NCBI RefSeq assembly: GCF_965661665.1
Contig: NZ_CBFIEO010000017.1
Location: forward strand, 1-61,573
DNA: 61,573 bases
Direction of reading: 5' to 3'
Origin: Cognatiyoonia sp965661665
Lineage (GTDB): Bacteria; Pseudomonadota; Alphaproteobacteria; Rhodobacterales; Rhodobacteraceae
A model generated the notes under the pieces. The model was not told the origin of the DNA, searched no databases, and worked only from the letters and a program-made list of their open reading frames with translations. A program made the position numbers and the translations under genes. Below, one piece after another: positions 25,651-33,964 of this stretch; the stretch's first letter is position 1; each line of letters begins with the position of its first letter.

Positions 25651-25666
25651 TTGCAACCGGTTGCAA
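25651..25666. promoter_or_regulatory. LacI-type operator, TTGCAACCGGTTGCAA
   Basis: This perfect 16-bp palindrome is identical to the core of the site at 18148-18165. It lies in the 325-base divergent region between the binding-protein gene (start 25447) and the HpaI-type aldolase gene (start 25773). One regulator bound here could control both directions. The rest of this region holds no gene I can support. Confidence 0.8.
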
Positions 25667-25772
25667 GAATAAGTTTCCCGAAGGCCATCAAATTGATCCG
25701 AGCTATGGGTTGTCTCCGAATGGTTTTCGGCGGACAACTTCGGTCAACAGAAGCGCAGGCGGGAGGCCGGAC

Positions 25773-26582
25773 ATGCAGCAGAACAAACTTCGCCAGATGT
25801 TCAACGACGGTGTTCCGATCTTGAATGGCTGGCTGTCCATCGCGAGCCCGTTTTCGGCTGAGATTATGAGCGCTCAGGGCTTTGATAGCTTGACAATTGA
25901 TGTGCAACACGGGGCGCTCGACTACACCGATCTGTTGCCAATGTTCCAAGCGATGAAGGCGTCCCCCTCGGTCTTGATGGCGCGGGTGCCATGGCTTGAT
26001 CCGGCACCGATTATGAAATCGCTCGATGCGGGTGCGATGGGGATCATTTGCCCGATGATCAACAACCGCGCGGAGGCGGAGGAGTTTGCGTCCTACATGC
26101 GGTATCCGCCGCGCGGACAGCGCAGCTATGGCCCGACACGAGCGCTTTTCGCCTACGCCGACTATCGCCTGAGCGTAAATGACGAGGTGCTGGCGATTGC
26201 GATGGTTGAGACAGCTGAAGGCTATCAGAACTTGGAAGAGATCGCCTCAACCCCTGGGATCGACGGCATCTACGTGGGTCCCAGTGATCTGACACTTGGG
26301 ATAGAACAAGGGCGCCTGCCCGAAGGACTGGACCGCGAAGAGCCAGAGATGATCGAACGTATCCAGCGCATCGCGGGAGTCTGCAAGCAGAACAACATTC
26401 TGGCCTGTTTGCATTGCATGACCCCAGAATACGCAACCCGTGCTGTTGGCTGGGGCTACAACTTGACCACCGTTGGGGGCGATGTGCGGTTCATGGCGAC
26501 TGGCGCTAAGGCGGCAGTAAGCGCCTTTCACGAACAGAATGGGCGTGAGGCGCTGCCAAAAGGCCGTGACCTGAAATACTAA
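25773..26582 (+). CDS. HpcH/HpaI family class II aldolase
   Basis: This 269-residue metal-dependent pyruvate aldolase has the catalytic-base His in IDVQHGALDY, metal ligands Glu in MVETAEGYQN and Asp in GPSDLTLG, and Arg in LMARVPW. Family members cleave 4-hydroxy-2-oxo acids such as 2-dehydro-3-deoxy-glucarate to pyruvate and an aldehyde. GGGAGG precedes the ATG; 63 upstream codons are open but unlike the family. Being divergent from the importer across a shared operator suggests a role in the catabolism of the imported compound. It converges on the RraA-like gene, six bases away. Confidence 0.85.
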   Translation: MQQNKLRQMFNDGVPILNGWLSIASPFSAEIMSAQGFDSLTIDVQHGALDYTDLLPMFQAMKASPSVLMARVPWLDPAPIMKSLDAGAMGIICPMINNRAEAEEFASYMRYPPRGQRSYGPTRALFAYADYRLSVNDEVLAIAMVETAEGYQNLEEIASTPGIDGIYVGPSDLTLGIEQGRLPEGLDREEPEMIERIQRIAGVCKQNNILACLHCMTPEYATRAVGWGYNLTTVGGDVRFMATGAKAAVSAFHEQNGREALPKGRDLKY

Positions 26583-26588
26583 CCCACC

Positions 26589-27284
26589 CTACACGCGCGC
26601 CTTTTCGAATGCGGCCCATGCCGCCTCAAATGCTTCAAAGTCAAATCCAGGCTCCCGCGCGGGGCCGAGGATCAGGTGTTCCGTATCCTGCATCTTTTTG
26701 ATCGCGGCCCCCAGGAGCGGGATCACATCCGGCGGGACGACCACAGCGCCATGGAGATCGGCATGCACAAGATCACCGGGATGGATGGTTAAGCCAAAAA
26801 CGTTAACGGGACATTGCAGGGCCGTGACGTGGACAAAGCCGTGGCTCGGCCCGATGGAGCCTGCAACGACAGGATACCCCTTTGCCATATCGCCGAGATC
26901 GCGCATCACACCGTTGGTCAGAGTGCCCGACATGCCGAACCCTTTGTGGATGGTGGTGTTCACCTCGCCCCAATAGGCCCCAATGGCGTTTGGATAATCC
27001 TCATCCTCGATCACGCAGATCGACGGTTTTGGCGCTTCGGCCATTTGTTTGTAATAGGCCATGCGGCGTTCGCGGATCACCTCGGGTGGCTCAGTCGGTG
27101 GTGTGACCGCCGCGATCTTGGCGGTTGAGGCATACCCCACAATCGCGGGGTCTTCAGGTGCCGAGCAAAGCATCGTCCCGCGCGTAAAATCATTGAACCC
27201 ACGCTTGCCTTGCGCCACTTCGATGGCGTTGCAAACGGTCGGTGTGTCGATAGCGCGCAAGAGCGTCAGGAGGGCATCATCCAT
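26589..27284 (-). CDS. RraA family protein (HMG/CHA aldolase-like)
   Basis: This 231-residue RraA/demethylmenaquinone methyltransferase-like protein belongs to a family that includes 4-hydroxy-4-methyl-2-oxoglutarate aldolases and decarboxylases. The Gly-rich GTLTNGVMRDLGDM supplies the Arg-Asp pair that binds the keto acid and metal, and GDLVHADLHGAVVVPPD is the conserved C-terminal block. It is the last gene of the long catabolic operon and overlaps the hydrolase gene by eight bases. A retro-aldol or decarboxylation step at the end of the pathway is inferred. Confidence 0.82.
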   Translation of the reverse strand: MDDALLTLLRAIDTPTVCNAIEVAQGKRGFNDFTRGTMLCSAPEDPAIVGYASTAKIAAVTPPTEPPEVIRERRMAYYKQMAEAPKPSICVIEDEDYPNAIGAYWGEVNTTIHKGFGMSGTLTNGVMRDLGDMAKGYPVVAGSIGPSHGFVHVTALQCPVNVFGLTIHPGDLVHADLHGAVVVPPDVIPLLGAAIKKMQDTEHLILGPAREPGFDFEAFEAAWAAFEKARV

Positions 27285-27981
27285 TTGGGATCTCCTTCAG
27301 CCACGCTTGGAGCGCGGCGGTTGTGGCTTCGGGTTGTTCGAGGGTGGGCAGATGTCCTGCGCCCTTGAGGATGGTCAGGGTCGCGTGGGGCATCAGGTCG
27401 TACATCAGCGTGTGGCGATGCACGGGACAAAGCGCATCGTCCTCACCGCAAAGAATCAAGGTTGGGCCTTTGTAACCTTTGAGCGTCTCTTGCTGATCTG
27501 GGCGGGTGGCGAGGGCGCGGGATTGTTTTTCAAAAGCATGTGCGCCCAAGCCCAAGGCCATATCCATGCAGAGGTCGAGAATGTCGCCCCGCTGCGGTGT
27601 GTCGGCCAGATAGTTGGGCTTCATCTCATCCCGCATCACAGAAACCAGTTTGCCTGCTTTCACGCGGGCAATCTGGGGCGTGCGGTCCCCTGCGATTTTC
27701 GGGTGCTCCGCCTTGGGGTTCGTATCCATAAGAGCGACGCCAGCGACGCGGCCGGGCGCTTGGCGGATCACCTCCATCGCGACGATACCGCCCATCGACA
27801 GCCCTACCAGTGCGAAACGGTCAGGGGCGTTGGTCAGAACGTCAGCAGCCAGTGCTTTCACCGTGTCATGCGCATGGATGGAGAGGGTTGTCACTGCCCT
27901 GCCCTTGCTCAAGGCGTTGATTTGCAGCGCAAAAAGGCGGGCGTCGCACATCATACCCGGCAGAAGTACGAGCGGCGTCAT
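27277..27981 (-). CDS. Alpha/beta-fold hydrolase
   Basis: This 234-residue hydrolase has a complete catalytic triad: nucleophile Ser in GLSMGGIVAM, Asp in CGEDDALCP and His in GAGHLPTLEQP. It is related to lactonases and carboxylesterases of catabolic pathways. It overlaps the MetE-like gene by four bases and the RraA-like gene by eight, so it is probably made in step with both. An ester or lactone intermediate is a reasonable but unproven substrate. Confidence 0.85.
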   Translation of the reverse strand: MTPLVLLPGMMCDARLFALQINALSKGRAVTTLSIHAHDTVKALAADVLTNAPDRFALVGLSMGGIVAMEVIRQAPGRVAGVALMDTNPKAEHPKIAGDRTPQIARVKAGKLVSVMRDEMKPNYLADTPQRGDILDLCMDMALGLGAHAFEKQSRALATRPDQQETLKGYKGPTLILCGEDDALCPVHRHTLMYDLMPHATLTILKGAGHLPTLEQPEATTAALQAWLKEIPNG

Positions 27982-29102
27982 GTGACGAGCGCGGCCCCTT
28001 CGGACAACGCGCAGAGTTTGGCATAGGCAATCTCAGGATCAACCGCACCAAAGCCGGCGAAAGTGCCAAAGCCGCAGTCAGACCCTGCGATCACGCGGTC
28101 TGCACCGACGATATCTACGAAGCGTTGGGTGCGCTGGGCGACGAGTTCGGGATGCTCCACAAAATTGGTGGTGGTGTCGACGACGCCCGGCACTAGAACC
28201 TTGTCCGCAGGAATGTCGGCCTTGCGGTCGCGGAAGACAGTCCACTCGTGACCATGGCGCGGATTTGAGGTTTCAAACAGCACATAGCGGGCTTTGGCAG
28301 ACATCAGCGTGTCGAACATCTTGGCCATTGGAATGTCGCAGACATGCGGGCCTTCGTAGTTGCCCCAGCAGATGTGGATGCGCACCTTTTCAGCCGGGAC
28401 ATCTGACAGCGCGTGGTTCAACGCCTCAACATGGGAGCCTGCGATTTTCAAGAACTCCTCATCGCTTAAGTCATTGAAAAGCATATGTCTTGAGAGCGCG
28501 AGGTCGGGGCAATCGAGTTGCAGATCAAGGCCACTGGCGACAATGGTTTCGTATTCCACCTTCATCGCGTCCGCAAGGGCGGCGAGGTATTCGTCGCGGC
28601 TGCTGTAATAGTCGTTCTGCAAGAAGAGCGAAATCACACCGGGTGAGGCGGCGTTCATAAAGCCGTGTTCGACACCGTGTTCGGCCATCGCGGTTTTGAG
28701 GTTTGAGATGTCTTTTTCCAACTCGCCTTGGCCTTTGGACTTCACCTCCGCCACGCACATCGGGCGGGCGTATTGTGGGGTGCCGCCATCGTCGGCCAAG
28801 CGTTTGAGAAACGTGGGGAATTTCTTCAAATCGGCGGGGGCATTACGGGGGCTGTCGCCGTCGAAACCAGTGTAGCGGTCTTTGACATAAGTGGCATAGC
28901 TGATCTTGGAGGTCTCACCGTCGCTAACGATATCAACACCCGCATCGACCTGTTTGCGGACCGTCTCTGACACTGCTGTTGTCATACAAGCGTCAAAAGC
29001 GTTTTGGTCATACTCTTTGCCGTGTTCACGGGCAAAAATGCAATCCACAACCTCTTGCGTGCGGGGAAGTGAACCCACGTGTGAAGTTAGAATTTTGGTC
29101 AT
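27978..29102 (-). CDS. Cobalamin-independent methionine synthase II-like methyltransferase
   Basis: This 374-residue protein corresponds to the C-terminal catalytic half of MetE. It starts with MTKILTSHVGSLPR. The zinc ligands are all present: His and Cys in RIHICWGNYEGPH, Glu in LFETSNP and Cys in AGSDCGFGT. The N-terminal MetE domain is missing, as in core-MetE paralogs. These move methyl groups from varied donors. In this catabolic operon a demethylating step is an attractive inference. The start is placed at the conserved TSHVGSLPR motif; 20 upstream codons are discounted. Confidence 0.82.
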   Translation of the reverse strand: MTKILTSHVGSLPRTQEVVDCIFAREHGKEYDQNAFDACMTTAVSETVRKQVDAGVDIVSDGETSKISYATYVKDRYTGFDGDSPRNAPADLKKFPTFLKRLADDGGTPQYARPMCVAEVKSKGQGELEKDISNLKTAMAEHGVEHGFMNAASPGVISLFLQNDYYSSRDEYLAALADAMKVEYETIVASGLDLQLDCPDLALSRHMLFNDLSDEEFLKIAGSHVEALNHALSDVPAEKVRIHICWGNYEGPHVCDIPMAKMFDTLMSAKARYVLFETSNPRHGHEWTVFRDRKADIPADKVLVPGVVDTTTNFVEHPELVAQRTQRFVDIVGADRVIAGSDCGFGTFAGFGAVDPEIAYAKLCALSEGAALVT

Positions 29103-29131
29103 GGGTTCCTCCCCCAAAAAGTCAGTAAAAT

Positions 29132-29178
29132 AACGTACACCTAGCGTATACACAGAGTACACAGGGCGAATGTACGTT
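29132..29178. promoter_or_regulatory. Inverted repeat AACGTACA/TGTACGTT upstream of MetE-like gene
   Basis: AACGTACA at 29132-29139 and TGTACGTT at 29171-29178 are perfect inverted copies. Between them lie GTATACAC and a further GTACAC. It fills most of the 81-base gap between the cupin gene and the MetE-like gene, the largest gap in the lower half of the operon. It could be an internal promoter with an operator. No regulator family can be assigned. Confidence 0.35.
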
Positions 29179-29183
29179 GCACA

Positions 29184-30149
29184 CTAGCCGAGCCACGTAT
29201 CGCCTGCTGGATCGTCATTGGAAAAAACGCGGTAAAGCGAGGCTTCGCCAGTCATGGCCGGATAGAGCGCGTGCGCGGTGCCCGGTGGCACGGCGCAGGT
29301 GTCACCCGGATTGAGCGTAGTAGAACCGCTCATCCAATCGAGCCGCCAATGTCCCCGCATCGGCATCAAGATGGTGTGGTGGTTGTGGGTATGTTCGTTG
29401 GGTGAGATGGACCCCCTGCTCAGCAGCTCAACTTCAAACCCCGGTTTGTCGCGCAAGATGCCGTTTTCCCCAATCACCTTCGCGGGCTGCTTGTCGGATA
29501 GCGCCATCAAGTCCCAATAGCGGGCAACGTAATGCGGCACCACGTCGAGGGTTGAGGGTTCGGGGAAGGCTTTGAGTTCCTCATCAGTCAAAAGCGGCAT
29601 CGGCTTTATCCCGTCGGGGAGGGAAACGCCTTTCTTGCTGTCGTATAGCTTGCCGTTCTCCCCAAGCACTAAGCCGTGGTCGGTGGCGTCCTCGATCACC
29701 TGCGGGGCCCAGATGACACCGCCGCCTGCATCGTCGCCGCCAAGGATCGCCATGATCATCCCGTAGTCGATGCCGATGTTCTCAAACCCGCGGAAGATAC
29801 CCGTAGGGATGTTGAATATATCGCCTTCTTCCAGAACGACTTCGCCCGCATCCCCCCAACGGCCCCAGAAGAACCGCCAGCGGCCTTTGAGGACAAAGAA
29901 CACCTCTGCCGTGCGGTGCGAATGCAGCGAGTTGCGGCATTTCGGCGGTTGACCAGCAGCACCGATGTTGAAGCCAGGCGTGTCTTGGATATGGACGTGC
30001 TGATCGGCAGATTCAGACACGCCGCCCCCAATGATGGTGAAGTTTTCTTTTTGGTTGGAACCGGGCGTGTGCGCGTCGATGAACGCCGTTTTGCAAGGGC
30101 GCAAATCGCCATAGCGGACTATGCGGGCTTCCATTTCTGTTGGTGTCAT
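29184..30149 (-). CDS. Double-cupin protein
   Basis: This 321-residue protein has two cupin barrels. The first (about residues 75-140) carries HSHRTAEVFFVLKGRWRFFW. The second (about 230-305) carries HTHNHHTILMPMRGHWRLDW and NPGDTCAVPPGTAHALYP. The architecture recalls gentisate-type dioxygenases and bicupin isomerases, but the metal-ligand pattern is not diagnostic. It lies 11 bases after a SnoaL-like gene. A ring-opening, isomerase or binding role in the pathway is possible. Confidence 0.75.
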   Translation of the reverse strand: MTPTEMEARIVRYGDLRPCKTAFIDAHTPGSNQKENFTIIGGGVSESADQHVHIQDTPGFNIGAAGQPPKCRNSLHSHRTAEVFFVLKGRWRFFWGRWGDAGEVVLEEGDIFNIPTGIFRGFENIGIDYGMIMAILGGDDAGGGVIWAPQVIEDATDHGLVLGENGKLYDSKKGVSLPDGIKPMPLLTDEELKAFPEPSTLDVVPHYVARYWDLMALSDKQPAKVIGENGILRDKPGFEVELLSRGSISPNEHTHNHHTILMPMRGHWRLDWMSGSTTLNPGDTCAVPPGTAHALYPAMTGEASLYRVFSNDDPAGDTWLG

Positions 30150-30160
30150 CGCTGTCTTCC

Positions 30161-31129
30161 TTATCCTGTCGCCAGAACGATCTGCTTCCAGATCGCTGTT
30201 TCATCGAACAACGTGTATTCGCGGCGGATGCCCCATGGGCCAAACTCCACATGGGTTGAGCCCATGACATAGACCTGAGCGCCGCTGGGTGCGCCAAACG
30301 TGCCCCATCCGTCGTGCTTGCCCCAAAGCCCCCAGCGGATTGCAGCACGTGGCGGCATCATAGGATCTTCACGCCCAATCTGGTGTTCAATCTTGAATTC
30401 CGCATTGGGGAAGGATGCACGGAGGCCCATCCAGAATTTGTCAGCCCCATCATGGGACAGCGTGGTCACACCACCTGGATATTCAAGGTTCGCTGCGCGG
30501 TCATATTCCTGCGGGATCACATTGAATTCAGCGTTCATGATGCGGGTCAGAACGTAAGCATATTTCTGACCCCACTCATTATCATTGCCTCGCCCTTTGT
30601 AAGGGCCGTCGATGTCAATCTTTGGCGTGAACGGCTTCACACATTTGTCCGCGCCGCCTTCCCGCTCAATCAGATCAGCGGCGTACTCTTTCGGGTCCCA
30701 TCCCAACTGACGCACAATCGCGCCTTGGTCGCGGATCAGCCATTCATCGTTGATCTGATTGTTGATTGCATGACAGTCGGCGATGATCCGGTAGTCGAGC
30801 TTTTTACCCGTTGCCTTACCGTAGACACCATCATGGGCATGGGTAGCCGTTGTGTGGAGACGGTGGGAACTGAGCATCCCCTCTTCCGGTGTTCCAGACC
30901 AGATGACATCTTCGCCAAAAAGCGTGCGATCGGGAAACTCCGCCAATGTAGCCATTGTCGCAGCGATAACGCCTTGATTGCCTTTGACCACACTGCCTGG
31001 CGACCGTACGGGAATTTCAGGCGCGTAATAGTCATGCAGCGTGCCAATCCCGCGATCTTCCCAAATCTCTTTCGTGATCCCGATGATGTAGTCCGGAAAA
31101 TCGGTGAACCGGTTTGAAAAACCTTTCAT
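30161..31129 (-). CDS. SnoaL/NTF2-like protein (two-domain), divergent paralog
   Basis: This 322-residue protein appears to consist of two SnoaL-like (nuclear transport factor 2 fold) halves. The first has EIWEDRGIGTLHDYYAPEIP. The second has DGADKFWMGLRASFPNAEFK and ends near REYTLFDETAIWKQI. The start at 31129 overlaps the LacI stop as ATGA; an ATG three codons earlier is less well placed. SnoaL-like proteins act as cyclases, isomerases, hydrolases or binding proteins. It is the most divergent of four such proteins in the cluster. Confidence 0.75.
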   Translation of the reverse strand: MKGFSNRFTDFPDYIIGITKEIWEDRGIGTLHDYYAPEIPVRSPGSVVKGNQGVIAATMATLAEFPDRTLFGEDVIWSGTPEEGMLSSHRLHTTATHAHDGVYGKATGKKLDYRIIADCHAINNQINDEWLIRDQGAIVRQLGWDPKEYAADLIEREGGADKCVKPFTPKIDIDGPYKGRGNDNEWGQKYAYVLTRIMNAEFNVIPQEYDRAANLEYPGGVTTLSHDGADKFWMGLRASFPNAEFKIEHQIGREDPMMPPRAAIRWGLWGKHDGWGTFGAPSGAQVYVMGSTHVEFGPWGIRREYTLFDETAIWKQIVLATG

Positions 31130-32148
31130 GGTGTCCATCCTTCTGGGCGTCTTGCAGAACCGCGTGCGATCAGCGGCCCTTGAATTTCGGTCTTTTGCGG
31201 TGTGCGGGTTGGATCGTTGATTTGATCCAAAAGCGTTTCAATGGTGGTTGTCACCATCTTATTGACGGATTGGCGAACGGTGGTCAGGTTGTAGGAGGCC
31301 CAAGCCGCCATAGGCACATCATCGTATCCAACGATCGAGATATCGTCCGGAATACGCAGCCCCATCTCAAACCGCAGTGTATCCATGACGGCGAAGGCCA
31401 TGTGATCGTTGCCGACAAATATCGCATCGGGCGGTGTCGGGTCGGTCATCAGATCGCGGGCCGCTTCGGACGCCGCTTCGCGGGAATAGAGCCCGTCGAT
31501 TTCCGCATGTACCTTTTGGCCCGCAGCCTCAAGTCCAGCCCTGAACCCAATCGCACGGTCCCGTCCGGTGGAGGATCCGGCCCAACCACTGATATGCGCG
31601 ATCCGTTTGTGACCCCCTGCCACAAGGAACTCCGCCACCTTGCGGCCCCCCTCGGTATTGGCCGACGTCACAGCAGACAGCCCGCTGCCATCAAGGCCAC
31701 GGTTGAACAGCACCACCGGAATCCCTGCAAGACGGGCACGATCAGCAAGGGTTGAGCTCATCGAGACGGACGCCGCAATGATGCCATCGACTTGATAGTC
31801 CATCAACTCTTGCACTAGATTATCGACCCCATCGATGGAGTTTGGCGCGGTGAAGATAAGGACGTGGTAGCCCTGTTTCTGAAGCTCATTCGACAACAGT
31901 TCGAGCGCCACGGGATAAAAGTGGTTGTTCAGGTAAGCCACCACCAACCCGATGATCCGGCTTTTGCCAGACACCATTGCGCGGGCAAGGACGTTGGGCC
32001 GATAGCCCAGTTCCTCTGCCGCAGCTTTCACCTTTTCAACCGTTTTGGCAGAGGCGGAGGCACCGGGTGTAAAGACGCGGCTGACCGCCGACTGGCTGAC
32101 GCCAGCGCGGGCTGCAACTTCTGCCGATGTGACCTTTGCCTGTGCCAT
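31126..32148 (-). CDS. LacI family transcriptional regulator (second)
   Basis: This 340-residue regulator has an N-terminal helix-turn-helix (VTSAEVAARAGVSQSAVSRV) and hinge (YRPNVLARAMVSGKSRIIGL). The effector domain resembles those of sugar-sensing LacI members (PDDISIVGYDDVPMAAWASY). Its start overlaps the SDR stop (TAATG) and its stop overlaps the next SnoaL-like gene, so it is embedded in the operon it probably controls. The palindrome at 40194-40211 in front of the operon is its likely binding site. Confidence 0.88.
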   Translation of the reverse strand: MAQAKVTSAEVAARAGVSQSAVSRVFTPGASASAKTVEKVKAAAEELGYRPNVLARAMVSGKSRIIGLVVAYLNNHFYPVALELLSNELQKQGYHVLIFTAPNSIDGVDNLVQELMDYQVDGIIAASVSMSSTLADRARLAGIPVVLFNRGLDGSGLSAVTSANTEGGRKVAEFLVAGGHKRIAHISGWAGSSTGRDRAIGFRAGLEAAGQKVHAEIDGLYSREAASEAARDLMTDPTPPDAIFVGNDHMAFAVMDTLRFEMGLRIPDDISIVGYDDVPMAAWASYNLTTVRQSVNKMVTTTIETLLDQINDPTRTPQKTEIQGPLIARGSARRPEGWTP

Positions 32149-32912
32149 TAGTCTGCGGTCCACCCCGCATCCAGCATCATGTGCGTGCCGGTCATCAGTG
32201 CAGAGGCATCTGACGCCAAGAAGACGGACGCGCCCATGATATCTTCCACCTCGCCCACGCGACCAAGTTTGATCTTATCCATGATCCACGCCTTCTTTTC
32301 AGGGTCCTCAAAGGTGGGGCGTGTCAGGTCGGTCACGATGAACGTGGGGCAGATTGTGTTAACGCGGATGCCGTATTTACCCCACTCAATCGCTTGGGCT
32401 TTTGTCATGCCTTCAACGCCGTGCTTGGTAGCGCAGTAGACAGCACGTTCTTGTCCGCCGACGTATCCCATCTGGGACGAAATCGTGATCAGGCTTCCAG
32501 GCTTGTCCGCAGCGATCAGTTTCTTGGCAATCGCTTGGTTCAGGAAATACGCGCCTTTGAGGTTGATACCCGTTACTGCGTCGAAATCAGGCGCGTTGGT
32601 TTCAAGTGACGGACCGTGGCGGGCGAGGCCCGCCGCGTTGAGAAGGATGTCGTAAGGTTCCGCATCCGCGACGGCCTTTTGCACGGCATCCACGTCAGAG
32701 ACATCCAGTGGCATCACATCGGACGACCAGCCTTTGGCTTGGATGTCGTCGTGCAGCGCCTCCAGCTTATCCGCGCGACGGGCGGATAGGGTCACATGGG
32801 CGCCTGCTTCTGCCAATGCAACAGCGCAGGCCAAGCCAATGCCAGAAGAACAGCCAGCGACCAGCGCGCGTTTACCATCAAGGCGAAATGAAGGGGTTTT
32901 GGGCAAAGACAT
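32148..32912 (-). CDS. Short-chain dehydrogenase/reductase
   Basis: This 254-residue classical SDR has the cofactor motif AGCSSGIGLACAVAL, where the usual TG is replaced by AG, and NAAGLARHG (a variant of NNAG). The catalytic Ser is in TISSQMGYVGG and Tyr-Lys in YCATK. The C-terminus MLDAGWTAD is of the 3-oxoacyl reductase-like/gluconate dehydrogenase branch. It probably interconverts a secondary alcohol and a ketone of the pathway intermediate. It is coupled to its neighbours by one-base overlaps. Confidence 0.88.
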   Translation of the reverse strand: MSLPKTPSFRLDGKRALVAGCSSGIGLACAVALAEAGAHVTLSARRADKLEALHDDIQAKGWSSDVMPLDVSDVDAVQKAVADAEPYDILLNAAGLARHGPSLETNAPDFDAVTGINLKGAYFLNQAIAKKLIAADKPGSLITISSQMGYVGGQERAVYCATKHGVEGMTKAQAIEWGKYGIRVNTICPTFIVTDLTRPTFEDPEKKAWIMDKIKLGRVGEVEDIMGASVFLASDASALMTGTHMMLDAGWTAD

Positions 32913-33964
32913 CAGGGGGCTCCTACAGGGAATGGGACGGTGCCCAGCACGCGGGCTTTGTTAAATTCGCGCATGCGGGCCAGAACGTCGACCCCAATTT
33001 TCCGGTAGAGATCCAACAGATCAACCAAGACCCAGTTTTCACGGATTTTGCCGTTTTCGACCCGCCAAAAATCAAGCGAGCAGAGCGTGACCTTCTGCCC
33101 GCTGGGCGCGATGCCCATCCAGCCATCACAGGTTATCGTTTGCGTCATATTGGGCCAGCCGGTGACGGCACAATAGGCGTTATCGCCGAAGAAGTGATGG
33201 GTAATCTCGTCCTCATGACGACCACGGTCGGGCATAGCCGCAAGGAATGGGATTTGATGCCAATTGCGGAAGCCCGCTGTGCCCCTCCCCGTCCCAATGC
33301 CAGCGGGGCCGTACCAGTTCATCTTTTCGTGCCAGAACTTCGGCAATTCCATCACCTCTGGTCCGCCCTGGTTGGGGTGGCGGATCATATGGGTGAGCAT
33401 GTCGATGATCAGTTGCTGGCTGGCAGCACTTTGATCCGCGTCACGCGGCGCACGGGACGTGCCATCGGCGGTAGCTGGTCCAGGGACGAACATCTCTCGG
33501 CCGAGGCTCGGCGCCATAGGCCATGCCCCTGCTTGCATCATCAGTTCGGGAATATCCCAGATCGCCTGAACCTCGACGATTTTATCGTCCTCGAAGCGGT
33601 AGAATTCATGGAATCGCATATGCGCCAGATGGCCAGTCGGTGGGATATCAAGAAGCGGTGCGACGAAGGTGCCAACATAATGCCCACCGCAACCGACCCA
33701 AGCGTTGCCCTGTTCATCTTCACCCCCGATGACGATCCAATCGCGACGTTCGACATCTGGGAAGGCTTCCGTGAGTGGGGATAGCACCGTCTGCCCAAAA
33801 GCCGTGGGCCCTGTCAAATCGCCAAACGGATGGCACATATGGATCGTGCAATCAGGCGCCATTACAGCGTGCAGTGCAGCCTGAACCGCGTCAGCATCAC
33901 CGGCATAAAGGGCGGCGCGATAGGGATCGAGCAGCGCCTGGTTATGCCGGTGGGCGCAGGTCAT
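32912..33964 (-). CDS. SnoaL/NTF2-like protein (two-domain)
   Basis: This 350-residue protein has two NTF2-like domains. The first (about 1-150) includes GPTAFGQTVLSPLTEAFPDV and MRFHEFYRFEDDKIVEVQAI. The second (about 185-340) includes WHEKMNWYGPAGIGTGRG, GWPNMTQTITCDGWMGIAPS and FWRVENGKIRENWVLVDLLD. The second domain is clearly paralogous to that of the divergent gene at 40290. It overlaps the HisD-like gene by four bases and the SDR gene by one. The enzymatic role is unknown. Confidence 0.8.
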   Translation of the reverse strand: MTCAHRHNQALLDPYRAALYAGDADAVQAALHAVMAPDCTIHMCHPFGDLTGPTAFGQTVLSPLTEAFPDVERRDWIVIGGEDEQGNAWVGCGGHYVGTFVAPLLDIPPTGHLAHMRFHEFYRFEDDKIVEVQAIWDIPELMMQAGAWPMAPSLGREMFVPGPATADGTSRAPRDADQSAASQQLIIDMLTHMIRHPNQGGPEVMELPKFWHEKMNWYGPAGIGTGRGTAGFRNWHQIPFLAAMPDRGRHEDEITHHFFGDNAYCAVTGWPNMTQTITCDGWMGIAPSGQKVTLCSLDFWRVENGKIRENWVLVDLLDLYRKIGVDVLARMREFNKARVLGTVPFPVGAP

